Made by a program: the position numbers and the translations under genes
Shown: in pieces, positions 45,448 to 56,900 of the stretch
How positions within the stretch are numbered: the first letter of the stretch is position 1
How the letters are laid out: each line of letters starts with the position of its first letter
DNA from: Salvia splendens
Lineage: Eukaryota > Streptophyta > Magnoliopsida > Lamiales > Lamiaceae
DNA: 64,000 nucleotides
Reading direction: 5' to 3'
NCBI RefSeq assembly: GCF_004379255.2
Contig: NC_056032.1
Span: 33,589,024-33,653,023, forward strand
The notes under the pieces: model-generated
Database searches by the model: none
Told to the model about the DNA's origin: nothing
Seen by the model: only the letters and a program-made list of their open reading frames with translations

Positions 45448-46955
45448 TGCACAACGGAAGACATGTACAAAACAAACAAATCAGATAAGGATCTATTTGA
45501 CCGATTATGCGATTAATCAATTCACATGTTAAACAGATAATTGCATGCTAGAACGCAAATAATTCATGCTCAAAGAAAGTAAATCCTAAAACATTAATTC
45601 TACGGTTTAGAGTTGCCGATTTGATTCTCCAAAGAATCGTCGATTGCTCGCGCCTTCTCCACGATGATCTTCAATACTAGACCACGGATCTTCTGACTGG
45701 TTCCCAAACTGTATCTCGATATCGGAGTGGGTTGATCTTATCAAAATACTAGGACTCGAATAAAGAAGACAAAAATTCCTCACGGAGGAGAGCTGAAGAA
45801 AAAATCATCTCCTTCATTAATTAGAGAGGGACGAAATTTTCTAGGAAAAAAATAATTGTGTTTTCTCTCTCATTTATTCTCCTATTTATATTAAGTTCTT
45901 ATTGGGCCCAGACAGGGATCTATGGAAGGTTTTCGATATGGCCTCACCCAATTAGCTTTTTACTAATTAAATTGAACCCACAATTTAATATAAACTTATA
46001 TTGGAATATTACGAGCAACCACTACAGAAGTAATATTGCACTGCCCATCCAAATCCGAAATTACAAGTAACTCAGGTTTCCGTTATGTTTATTGTTTATT
46101 TCCGCGCTTAAGATATAAATTCCCATTAATTAATTAATGTCTGCTATGGACTTAATTAATTAACATCTTATTAATTTCAATAGTGGACTTAGCAAGAAAC
46201 ACTTATTTATTATTCATGGAATAATTAAATTCCAACTGGCCAGTTTCCGAATAATAAATCTTGTTCAAGCTCCTTTTGAGGACATTATCAAACGAGACTC
46301 ACCTCGCGCACGATTCAACATAATAGCAATCCTAGCACCGCTAGATATTAATCACCACTACCCAATATATCAGGATTATTGGGTTGCGAAAAACCCGCAC
46401 CATTTGATAAGTCAAAGTAGTGCATAACCAATACCGTATGCTCAATGCTAACGTATGTAGATTAAGAAATAGTTATTTATCAAGACCTAGTCTTTCAGTA
46501 GATAGCATAAAGACACGTCTTGCTGTTAGATTCATTCAGTGCTATACCACACCAACGTCATCTTATTTCAGAAAGGCTTAGAAATAATCGGACTGACATT
46601 GCAACCTTTCACGATAGGTAGTCTAAGCCTATCTGGGTTGTGAAATTCTTATTTTTCTTTTGCAAAGCATTGCACAGAACCGACCGTGTTACCTTAAAGT
46701 GGACGACACCCACAACCAGTCTACTAAGCAAAAGACTTAGACTTTGTTTGCTTCTTAGACATTTAAATGTTTATAAAACATCTTATAAATGCACAAGCAA
46801 ACACAATGTAATAATATACTGATCCTATCCGTACGATACTGCTCGAATAATACTGAATCGGGTTAAAAGTGGATTGTAGAGTTTTTCGTATACAAACAAG
46901 ATTCTATTCGCGCGAACTTGCTTGAAATATGCTTTTCAATATACCAAACCTAACA
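45448..46955 (-). mobile_element. Probable solo LTR inside Athila-2
   Basis: On the minus strand the segment begins TGTTAGGTTTGGTATATTG at 46955, has a TATA box (ATATAAATAGG near 45895) and ends near TTCCGTTGTGCA at 45448. No ORF is present. Protease and gag pieces of Athila-2 lie on either side. I could not find matching 5-bp flanks, so recombination or deletion at a border is likely and the left end is uncertain. Confidence 0.5.
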
Positions 46956-47990
46956 CCCTCTTTGCTTGGAGCTTATAATTTTTCAAGTCTTGCTTTGATG
47001 GATGCCAATTCCTGAGATGTTTTATTCCCACATGGTCTCTTCACTGCATCTACCCTCTCGGCTTTATGCTTTTACTTGGACCAACCCCGATTGTTGGTGG
47101 CTAATTCCTCTATCACCTCCATAGCGGCAACTCCTCATTTCCTCAAGAATCCCCCGTTAGCCCCTGAATCCAACAAACTAGAAATTTTTTCGTTAAACCC
47201 ATTATAAAGGATTCCTACTTGATGGTCTATTCCAAAACCATGGTTTGGGCATTTGCGGAGAAGAGCTTTGAAACGTGCGAGAGCTTCATATAGAGGCTCA
47301 TCAGGTCCTTGCATGAATTGGAAGATCTCACACTTAAGCTTTAGGATGGTGTCTGGCGGGTAGTACTTGTCGAGGAAGAGTACCACTAGATCCTTCTAAT
47401 TTGTGGTTTTATCTGCATGCAGACAATAATACCATTCTTTAGCAGCATCGGTTAAGGAAAAGGGAAAAACTCTTACCCTCACAATATCATCACCAACACC
47501 ATTCTTTAGCAGCATCAGTTGTATTAGCTATTTCCCAAACTTGGTGAGATGTCGATTTGCGTCCTTTGTGTCTCTTCCTGCGACGGCATTTTGTTCAACT
47601 CTATTGATCAAGGGTATCCCCAACTTGAAGTTGTTGGCCTCTATCTGCGGACCTACAGGAATGTCCACAATGTTACCATGACTAAACATATTCATAACCA
47701 GAACTACCTCCCTTGCACGTTTTTCTTTTTCAACTTTTGCCCTAGCTCTCTCTGCTCGCATCTCTTCCACCTCCTTTCGGAGAGCAACGATAAGATCATG
47801 GTTGGTAGGTTCCCCATCTTGTTTCCACCACAATTTATTTCTCAAAACGTGCAAGTATGCACAGCCTGCAGAAACTACTAAAAGAAAAATATAAATGAAA
47901 ATAAAAATAAAAATAAAATGAAAGCAGTAAAATCCAAAGTAGCAAAATAATCCTTTCGAAGATATCAATCACGTAGTGAATGTATTCCTC
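46956..47990 (-). pseudogene. Athila-2 gag remnant
   Basis: Minus-strand frames show LVALRKEVEEMRAERARAK-like coiled-coil sequence and DIPVGPQIEANNFKL near 47850-47600. Then FLDKYYPPDTILKLKCEI, EPLYEALARFKALLRKCPNH and QVGILYNGF follow at 47386-47135, the gag core. Stops and frame changes split it. Confidence 0.75.
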
Positions 47991-48009
47991 GGCAACGGAG
48001 CCAAAAACT

Positions 48010-49383
48010 TGATCCACTTTTTATTAACACTATAAATACATGCTAGTATACATAGTAGGAATAGTATAGCTAAAGGTCAGTACCGGATATCGATCACGGG
48101 GAAAACAATAACAAATTGGTTACCTCCTATTAAAACTTAATTACTATTTGCAAAACCGAAAGATTTTGAGAATTTTGAAAACAAAGAACAGTTTGAAAGC
48201 AATAAACAACTAGATGCAAATAAATCACAGAGATAAAAGTATAGAGATAAGGGAATTCCAAGTATGTGCGTTCACAGTTATGGTTATACAAGTTCCAACT
48301 ACAATACCCTAGCACAGTTCTTACATTGGTAGGACGAGTCACCTAGTTTATGCTCATGTGATACAAACGTTGATTACTAACATTAGGGTTGTCAATCCTA
48401 AATATGTAACTCCTAAAAGCTCCTAAGACCCTTGAAAAGTCATCACTCTCAATTAACAGTGTCGGTTTAAAGGAAGCTAATTGTAGTGTCTACTAAGCGG
48501 ATCTAACTAGCCAACCTCCTCTCACGATTATGTAGCAAGTTATATTAAATCATCTACGATTGTGTCACTAAATCATGAAGCATCATTATTCACTTAGAGA
48601 AGAAACAAAGTAAAAAACAAAGCGGATATTAAATAGAAAATGAATTGTATAACCAAAGTCGTTACTAACACATCCCTAGAATCCTATGAATTTAGTTAAA
48701 CATGATGTAATAATCTAAAGACATAGATTGAAGGGAAAACAATTGGAACATAAAACTAAAGCAAATAAACCCAGAGGTTGAATCCTTGTAGCTTTGATGC
48801 TCTTGAATCCTTCTTCAACTCCTTGCACAATGAAGCACTCTAACTTTTAATCTCTAGAAAATATGTTGCAAAAAGAGGATCTCCAATGATGAAGCTTGAG
48901 GGGGTATTTATAGGGGATAAATCGTCTCTCATCAAATAAGGAAAAGGGTTGCAAAATATGGTAAATCTTGGAGAGAAATTAGGGCAAATCTGCTCGCCGC
49001 TCTTTTGTGGCGGACCGCTGCACCTTGGCCGGCGGTCGCCATGTATTGATCCGAGGCTTCTGACTCTTGGGTTGCGGTCGCCATGCATCTCCCGGCGGTC
49101 GTCGGGCGTGTCTTCATTCCATGCACAAATTTCCCGAAACGGACCGCTACAGAAGTGGCGGTCGCCAGCAGTGTTGCGGCGGTCGCTGGACGCTACCTGA
49201 AACTCCAGATTTCTTACTTCGCGTTTTGACTCCCTTTTTAGGCTCAAATATGCACATTTCTCACAAAACATGTCAAAATACCAAAATGTATCAAATATGC
49301 AAATAATGGACATGTAATGCAACTTTGACATTAAAAACGGACCAAATAATAGCCTTAAAACTGTGCAAAATCCGAGCGTATCA
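48010..49383 (-). repeat. 5' LTR of Athila-2
   Basis: Copy of 41951-43325. On the minus strand it is followed by TTTTTGGCTCCGTTGCCGAG, a primer-binding site like those of Athila elements. Confidence 0.9.
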
Positions 49384-49422
49384 AATTATCAAATACTTCA
49401 ATGAGAAATATAACTAGCACAA

Positions 49423-50803
49423 AGTGACAGAGCCACTATGGGACCAGTGGGCCACTTTGCCCCCAACATTTGTAGTTATTATATATATATATATAGAGAA
49501 ATATTATATGTTAGGCTATTTACACTAAACCAAACCCATTTTTCAGTAAATGTCACATCAAACAGTAATTTTACTCCAACCATTTACATCAAACTCAAAA
49601 CAAAAGAATATTCCACATTTACCTACTTATTTTACTTATTCAATCTTACCTACATATTTATCTAAATTACACATTAATCCCACAACACTTATCAATAATT
49701 TATTTGATTTATTTACTTATAGTATTAAATCATGTTATATATAATCACATATTATTAAAAAATAATTAATACTACTTATCGTAAAATGAATTTCAAATAA
49801 TTAGAAATTTCAAATAATTAGGAATATGTGACAACTTATTAAAAAAATTATGCGTCCACTGCTCACATTATTAGTTAAATAGTAGTATAAAAAAATTAAA
49901 TTACGGGTATCTCCAAAATAAATATACTCATTTCCAATCAAATTAATTCATTAGGCTTTACTTTTAATTATTAAAATTATCAGCCCAAAGCCCATTTGAC
50001 TACTTACAAATAAAAACCTAAAAAAGGGCATCGTCTTCTTCGCGTAAATGTTTCTGGTTCATCTTGTTCAACAGATAAGTTCTTCCTTCTCCATAAATCA
50101 TGTATATCTCACAACAAGAGGTATTTACGTGCAATTATCAGAAATGATTTTGCGTTTGCTACAGTGCTACTCCATCTTTGGAGTAACAACGTTCAAAAAT
50201 GTAAAAAAAAGGATATTTTGGGATGGGTTTTGGGGTATGGTTGAAGGTGATTTCAACTGTAAATTTAGGTTTTTGGAGATGGTTGGAGATGCCCTTAGCT
50301 CAAAGCTCTATGTAGTGCAGATGGTTGGGGGCCAATATTCCTTTCTTTCACGCTTTCACTTATAACTTACAATTTTTTTGTCTTCTACTCATTAAATTTT
50401 ATTCAAAATGCACATTTTCACTTTCATGTTTCATCTCTTCACTTTAATTATTATATTTATATTTTATTTTACTATATAATTATTACTCTTATTTTCTAAT
50501 AAATGTTCAATTTTATTTTCTAATTATTTATACATGATTTTTATTTTTTTGCACTTACACCCACTTTTTATTTTATTTTTACTCACTTTAAAGAAAAACT
50601 TAAAAACATAAGAATTTATCGACAATCCTATATATTTATGGTTTCGGTCCATCACTTTTATCTGTCTCTTACGTTATTCTAATACTCATACCATAAGGTC
50701 CACAATTATTTTCGGCGATATCGACACGACAACATTTATAAATACTCCACGACTATTAAAAGCGATCTGGGCCCCCCAACATCAAAATCCTGGCTCCGTC
50801 ACT
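49423..50803. mobile_element. hAT-like element, 1.4 kb
   Basis: Ends AGTGACAGAGCCA and TGGCTCCGTCACT are inverted with one mismatch. The flanks TAGCACAA and TACACAA agree only if one base was lost. The inside is AT-rich without a transposase frame; GGAGATGCCCTTA near 50285 looks like the end of another MITE within it. Confidence 0.55.
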
Positions 50804-51482
50804 TACACAAACCATGATATATATCATGGCTGTTATCCTAACTAGACATAACATGGATAGTCTACCAAACTATTGCACAACAACACTATTGCAAAATTAT
50901 CATAATATTGTAACAAAATTATTTGCTTACTGCCTTAAAACGGAATTTAGTCTATTAGGCTTTGCCCGTGACTAGCCCAATTAAAACAAATTCCATCCAA
51001 TCATCAAGCACAAAGAATTCGTTTATTTTTGGGCCGCAGAGCATTAACGGTTATATCACAAGATACTAAATAAAGAAATACTACTAAAACTATTATTAGT
51101 AGGTAGCGACATGTTTGCTATAAGTAGATAAAAAAGTTGAAGATGTATTAATCCTGGTAAAGGTGGACGTGTCGTGCATTGAGTGGCTGACAAGGCCTGG
51201 CGTTGTTCTTGCATCTGATGTGGAGTGGAGCCTTGAGAGCTGCTACTTGCTGTTTAGATATACATCTCGGCTGCATGTAACATATAGAAATGATGATAAA
51301 GGTTTGATACATGAAAGAGTGAAGCTGAATGTGTGATTTTTACCTTAGCGATAACAAGATAGATGAGATGCTCGGTGCAAGGAGGAACACTCGAAGACCC
51401 TGTGTATTTGTAGTATTTCCTCAGACTTGTCCTTAATTCTGCCGGATGGAATACTCCTACTTGTATCGGCGCTGTCCCCTCG

Positions 51483-51514
51483 CTGCTTCTGCTTCTGCTT
51501 CTGCTTCTGTACTC
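51483..51514 (-). repeat. Hexamer microsatellite in carbonic anhydrase exon 5
   Basis: (GCTTCT)n on the plus strand codes for an (SR)n run within the enzyme, in a loop region between two conserved blocks. Confidence 0.8.
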
Positions 51515-52082
51515 ACTCCCCAGTTCATACAGTTTCTTGTCTATCTGCACTTCATTCATTAATCACTCTACTACAGAGGGAGAGGGAGAGGGACGGAGGG
51601 AGTACTACTATATTGAGTTTCAACTTTCAAGTGTGACTGACCGTTTGAAGAACTTGATCAGGCCGTCCAAGCTGGAAAAGGGTGGCTACTACTAACACTT
51701 TGCCATCGTCGGATACGTGCACCATGTGAAGCTCTGCCGCAAACCTATACATGCATGTTACCAAAGGAAATTCATTGATCCTGTCACTCATCATATATAT
51801 ACTAGCTAGCTACCTGTTTCCATTGATTCTATGCTCAGATGGCGAATGCCAGTGCATTTGCTTCAGCCTATACTGCTTCTCATCTAGACTTATCTCTCCT
51901 GTATCATCAGGGTACTCAATCTGCATCACACAAATTAAGTTATACTAGCACTTTGATTTCGATCAAGCCAAGTTGAAATCTTACCGCAACGGTGAACTTA
52001 TTATCGACCAAAGTGACATTCACGGCCCAGTAATTTCTTATGAGAGGCTTCCACTTGCTGCTTCGAACAGCTCTGGCAGAGA

Positions 52083-52848
52083 CAGTGGCGGAGGGAGAAG
52101 GGACATTGGGGGTACGAGTGTACCCCCAAATTTTTCTCATCTTAGTGTATTATTGAGATGAAATTTCCAAATAGCATCGCTAGCCTATCGGTAGTTGAAC
52201 CATATCTTACAACGCAGAGCCGAGTTCGACTCCTCCTCATCACATTTGTTTGCAGATTTAATCTTTTATTATTCTATTTAGATTTTAGGTCGTTTTTTTA
52301 AATGTAGGTCGATTCCTCCTCATCACACGTGTTTATGGATTTTTTTCTTTTATTATTCTATTTAGATTTTAGGTAGCTTTTAAATGTTATTTCTTTTTAT
52401 TATTTTATTTTATATTTTAGATATTAGGTAGTTGCAATTTATTTTAGTTAACATTTTAATACTCGATTCCTCCTCATCACATGTGTTTGCAGATTTTATT
52501 TTATATTATTCTATTTAGATTTTAGGTAGTTTTTTTAATGTTATCTCTTTTTTATTATTCTATTTTATACAGATTTTAGGTAGCTTTTAAATGTTATTTT
52601 TCTTTTTTCTTTAAGTATATTTTAGATATTAGGTACTTGCAATTATTTTAGTTAACATTTTAATACATGGCGTTAATTCAAAATATTCAATTTTCCGTCC
52701 CTTTTTTAGATATTAGATAGTTTACAATATGATTATGTGACTTTAAACTTGAACATTATTTTTTTGGATATATTATTTTTAATATGGTATGGATTTATTT
52801 TATTATATAATTCGCACCCCCCGTTTAAAAAGTCTGGATCCGCCACTG
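52083..52848. mobile_element. hAT non-autonomous element in carbonic anhydrase exon 2, 766 bp
   Basis: Terminal inverted repeats CAGTGGCGGA and TCCGCCACTG. Perfect 8-bp target duplication GGCAGAGA (52075-52082, 52849-52856). The inside carries three copies of an array starting GA(C/T)TCCTCCTCATCAC (52228, 52311, 52465) with TTTAGATTTTAGGTAG. No transposase frame is present. Confidence 0.93.
52174..52240 (+). other. tRNA-like segment inside the hAT element
   Basis: TAGCCTATCGGTAG resembles an A box and GAGTTCGACTCC (52222-52233) a B box, about 40 bp apart. No full cloverleaf could be drawn. It may be a captured SINE head. Confidence 0.4.
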
Positions 52849-53308
52849 GGCAGAGACGATGTTAATGGGCGACTGCAGTTTCCCAGTTGCGCAGAGGGAG
52901 AAGTTGGGATTCAAACTCGCCCACTTGTCCGGCCCCGTTGCTCCTGAGTACGTGAATTGCAGCGTTTCCTCTACCTCTGATCAATCCAAACATCAAATTT
53001 CCTATCTATAAACACGGATGTAAGTAAATATTAATATGGAGAGACAGACAATCATACTACTACTTGTACTTGTAGTCAAAGCATCTGAGCCCAGAATAAT
53101 CAGCACACTAACTGTCAAAGTGAAGAAACCGAACCGAGCAGCCATGGAAATATCCAGAGATTTTGAAGTAGAAATGGTTTGTTATTGATGTACATATCAT
53201 ACATACTGCTGAATTATCACCTTTGAATAAAGATGTGTATGCGACAAACACAACTTGCATACGTAGGCCCACTTCCACTTTCTTAATCTTCTTCGCGCCC
53301 TCAACTTT

Positions 53309-53918
53309 TGTTAAGGGAATTCCCCTCAACGCAGCGATCGTCGACGAGGAGTCGACGACGAATCAAACGAACGGTGGACGTCTCAAGCTTTCCCTGAGAT
53401 CAGCTCCAATTTGTAACTTGCGTGAAAAGAAAAGAACGAAACTAGGGTAAAAATATTATGTTATTTCTCAAATGTAATTCATAACATTCTCCCCTTTTAT
53501 ATCTAAGGACCCTAGACGATTCGACTCTCTTTTGCGATCCGGGAAAGAATCGACAAGAAAACCCGGAAAGGGGCTTATTGGGCCCGACTCTTAAAAATAA
53601 TAAAAACCGTTCATAATGCTGAAAAGAAAGGAAATAAAGCAACAAAAAATAAATTTAACTATCTAGGAAACCATGCGCCTACTCCCGCTTCTTCTGCCGC
53701 TTCCCTACTTCGAAACGAAGTCGCCGTATCGAACCACCGGCTTCCGCTGCCTCTGAGGTCGCTCATTTTGCTTAGGCTCTGTCTCTTGTACCTTGTCTAC
53801 CTCCGTCGTCGCGAAGTCCCCTGCCATCTCCCCTGTACGCGCGGCTTCAGCCTCCAAGAGCTGCCTTGCGTCTTCAGTCGGGGTCTCCACACGCGGGTTT
53901 GTAGTAAACTCCGTATCA
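53309..53918 (-). repeat. 3' LTR of the chromovirus-like element
   Basis: It contains the last 71 codons or so of pol, because the polyprotein stop is at 53705. Confidence 0.93.
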
Positions 53919-56900
53919 ACTCCCCCCTCGTTAAGAGGCTCCTTGTCCGCAAGGAGCTCCGGAAAATGCTTCTCGATTACAGACATTGGCTCCCACGTCG
54001 GAGTCGCTCCCCCATCATCACTCCACTGTATGCGGCCTTCCTCCGAGGCTGCACCCTCACACCACACTGTTCTCCTCTCCAATAATGCCGTTGGTCGGGC
54101 GATGGGATGACCCCGAGCAAACACCACCGGAAACTCGGACGCATTACGCCCCGACCCCTCCACAAACGGCCTCAACAAGCTAACGTGGAACACGTCATGG
54201 ATTCGACTCCCCTCTGGCAGCTTCAATCTGTACGCCACTTGCCCAATGCGTTCGAGGATCTCAAACGGCCCGTAGAATCGTCGTGCCAGTTTCACCGAAA
54301 TTGGGCGCGCGACGGAGTGCTGTCGATGCTGCTGCAACTTCAAGAGCACTCTATCTCCTACCTCGAACTCCAAATGCCGTCTATGGCGGTTTGCCGCGGC
54401 ACGCATGCGAGCCTGTGCCTTCTCCAAATTTCGCCGTAAAGCAACAATCAACTCCCCTCTCTGCCGAATATCTCTCGCCACGGTGGGTGGCGTTGCAGCC
54501 GAAGGCTGTGCCGCGATTAGAGGGGGGGGTTCGCAACCGTACAACGCGTGAAATGGTGACGTGCCCAGACCCTCGTGGTAGAAGCAATTCAATGCTAGCT
54601 CCGCCCACGGTAAAAAATTCACCCACTTTGTCGGGCGATCAGCCACAAACGCCCTCAGATACTGCTCTAGGCCCCTATTTCGCACCTCCGTCTGGCCGTC
54701 CGTCTGAGGATGATAGGCCGTCGAGAAGTGCTGCTTGGTGCCACTCAACTTAAGCATATGCTCCCAAACGTCGCTTAAAAACAGAGGGTCTCTATCCGAC
54801 ACCAGCGTCTTCGGAAACCCATGATGTTTCACCACCGTATCAATAAATAGGTTGGCCACTCTCCCCGCGTCGAACCGTGCCGGAAGAGGAGCGAAATGCG
54901 CGTATTTAGACAGCCTATCCACCGCCACCAAAATCGTAGTGTACCCCCGGGACTGCGGCAAACTTGTGATAAAGTCCATCGACACATCCTCCCATACTTG
55001 AGACGGTATCGGTAATGGTTGCAATAGGCCTGCCGGTTTCTGTGTCGAGTACTTCGTCGTCTGGCACTCGAAACACACCTCAACGAAACGTCGTACATCT
55101 CTGCGCATGTGTCGCCAGAAGAAGGACGTAGCCAATCGGCGGAAGGTGCGGTCAATCCCCGGATGGCCCGCCATTGGGGTACTATGGTGCTCATAAATGA
55201 GTGCCTCCTTTGCCGCAGACGTAGTAGCGACCACCACCCGTCTGTCGAAATACAACATCCCCTCTGTGACCGAGAAGTGAGGGCTTGCGCTACCTTTCTC
55301 AACGGCGATATGCAACTCCAGCAATTCACCCAACGTGCGATTCTCCTCGCGCAAGATATTCATGATGTCCGGGATTGGGTGACTCACGGCCGATAGGAGC
55401 AGGGCCTCGGCGTCTGGGCTAGGAATCTCCACATCGCGTCGGGACAGGGCATCAGCCGCCTTATTTGACGCTCCCGTCTTGTATTCGATGCGGAATTTGT
55501 ATCCCATCAACTTACGCACATACAATTGCTGGTCGGGGGTCTGGATCACCTGCTGTAACAACTCCTTCAGACTCTTCTGGTCGCTCCGTATAACAAATTC
55601 CCGACCCAATAAGTATTGCCTCCATTTTTGAACCGCCTCCACGATCGCGTACAGCTCCTTATGGTAAGTTGATGTCACTCGCCGCCGCGGACCAAGTTTC
55701 TTACTGAAGAAAGCCAAAGGGTGGCCCTCCTGGAGCAATACCGCGCCCACTCCAAACTCCGAAGCGTCGGTCTCCAAATAGAACGTCTTAGTGAAGTCGG
55801 GTAATCGTAAGACAGGAGCCGACGTCATGGCCGCCTTTAGCGCGATAAAGCTTTCCTCCGCTCTGGGTGACCAATCAAATGCATCCTTTCTGAGCAGCTC
55901 GGTCAGAGGAGCTGCAATCAACGCATACCCTGCGATGAAGCGTCTGTAATAACCGGTCAGGCCCAGAAATCCGCGCAGCTGTTTTATCGTGACCGGGACT
56001 GGCCAAGCCACCATAGCCTCAATCTTACTAGGGTCTGCTCGCAACTGGCCATTCTCAATCAAATGGCCTAGGTAGTCCACCGTTGTGCAACAGAAAGTAC
56101 ACTTTGATAACTTCACAAAGAAACTATGCGAAGCCAGGATAGAGAGCACCTCCTGTAAATGGGTCGTGTGGCTATCCATACTCGGGCTGTAGATCAGAAT
56201 GTCGTCAAAAAACACTGTGACAAATTGACGGAGCAGGGGACGGAAGATGTCATTCATTGCCGCCTGAAAGGTGGACGGGGCGTTCGTCAAGCCGAAGGGC
56301 ATAACCAAGAACTCAAAAAGCCCATCGTGCGTGCGGAACGCCGTTTTAAACACATCCTCTGAGTGCATCCTAATCTGGTGGTACCCTGCTCTCAGATCCA
56401 ATTTCGTGAAGACCCGTGCTGTTCCGAGCTCGTCAAATAACTCGTCTGTCGTTGGGATGGGGAAGTGATCCGGTACTGTTGCTGAGTTAAGGGCTCTGTA
56501 ATCGATGCAAAACCGAAACGACCCATCCTTCTTCCTAATGAGAAGCACCGGTGACGAAAAGGGGCTGTGACTGCGCCGGATGATCCCTGAATCCAACATT
56601 TCCCGAACCTGACGTTCTATCTCCGTCTTCTGAAAATAGGGATATCTGTAGGGTCTGACATTCACCGGTTTCGAGTTGGGTAACAGGTGAATCCGGTGAT
56701 CAAAGGGACGCGGTGGGAGCATCCCCGTTGGAACTCTGAAAACTCCGCTGTTGTTCTCCAAAATCGCCACAATAAAGGGTGGAAGATCCACCGGAAATGA
56801 TGCGGCCTCCTCGGCTACATCCGAGGCTGGCGGTAACTGTACTACTTCAAAAAAATGTGCGTCTTGCGCGTGTAGGCACAATAACGAAGCCGCACGGAGA

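Larger units (their letters stand above)
41951..49383 (-). mobile_element. Athila-like Ty3/gypsy element (Athila-2), pol-deleted
   Basis: The element is 7433 bp and reads leftward. LTRs of about 1375 bp (41951-43325 and 48010-49383) end TGAT...ATCA. Flanks are AATTT (41946-41950) and AATTA (49384-49388), a target duplication with one change. Inside are a primer-binding site (near 47990), decayed gag, part of protease, a long AT-rich 3' region and a polypurine tract (complement of CTCCCCCAAACTT, 43327-43339). Reverse transcriptase and integrase are absent. Confidence 0.88.
51148..53145 (-). pseudogene. Alpha-type carbonic anhydrase gene disrupted by a hAT element
   Basis: Six exons on the minus strand: 53145-53070, 52976-51985 (interrupted by 52083-52848), 51920-51814, 51744-51642, 51544-51344 and 51270-51148. 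Without the insert and one duplication copy they total 828 nt, 275 residues, the usual family length. Exon 1 gives a signal peptide (MAARFGFFTLTVSVLIILGS). Exon 2 has FTYSGATGPDKW and LQSPINIV. Exon 3 has the zinc-site block [14 protein letters not shown] with two His ligands. Exon 4 has AAELHMVH with the third. Exon 5 has YYKYTGSSSVPPCTEHLIY. The enzyme would interconvert CO2 and bicarbonate in the secretory path or cell wall. The hAT lies in coding sequence after NIVSA, so the normal protein cannot be made unless the insert is removed. A retrotransposon also lies 164 bp upstream of the ATG. Confidence 0.88.

Noticed and set aside
47549..47881. 110-residue plus-strand frame
   Set aside because: It is antisense to the Athila-2 gag remnant.
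49438..50365. Small plus-strand frames in the hAT-like element
   Set aside because: They are AT-rich chance frames with no transposase motif.
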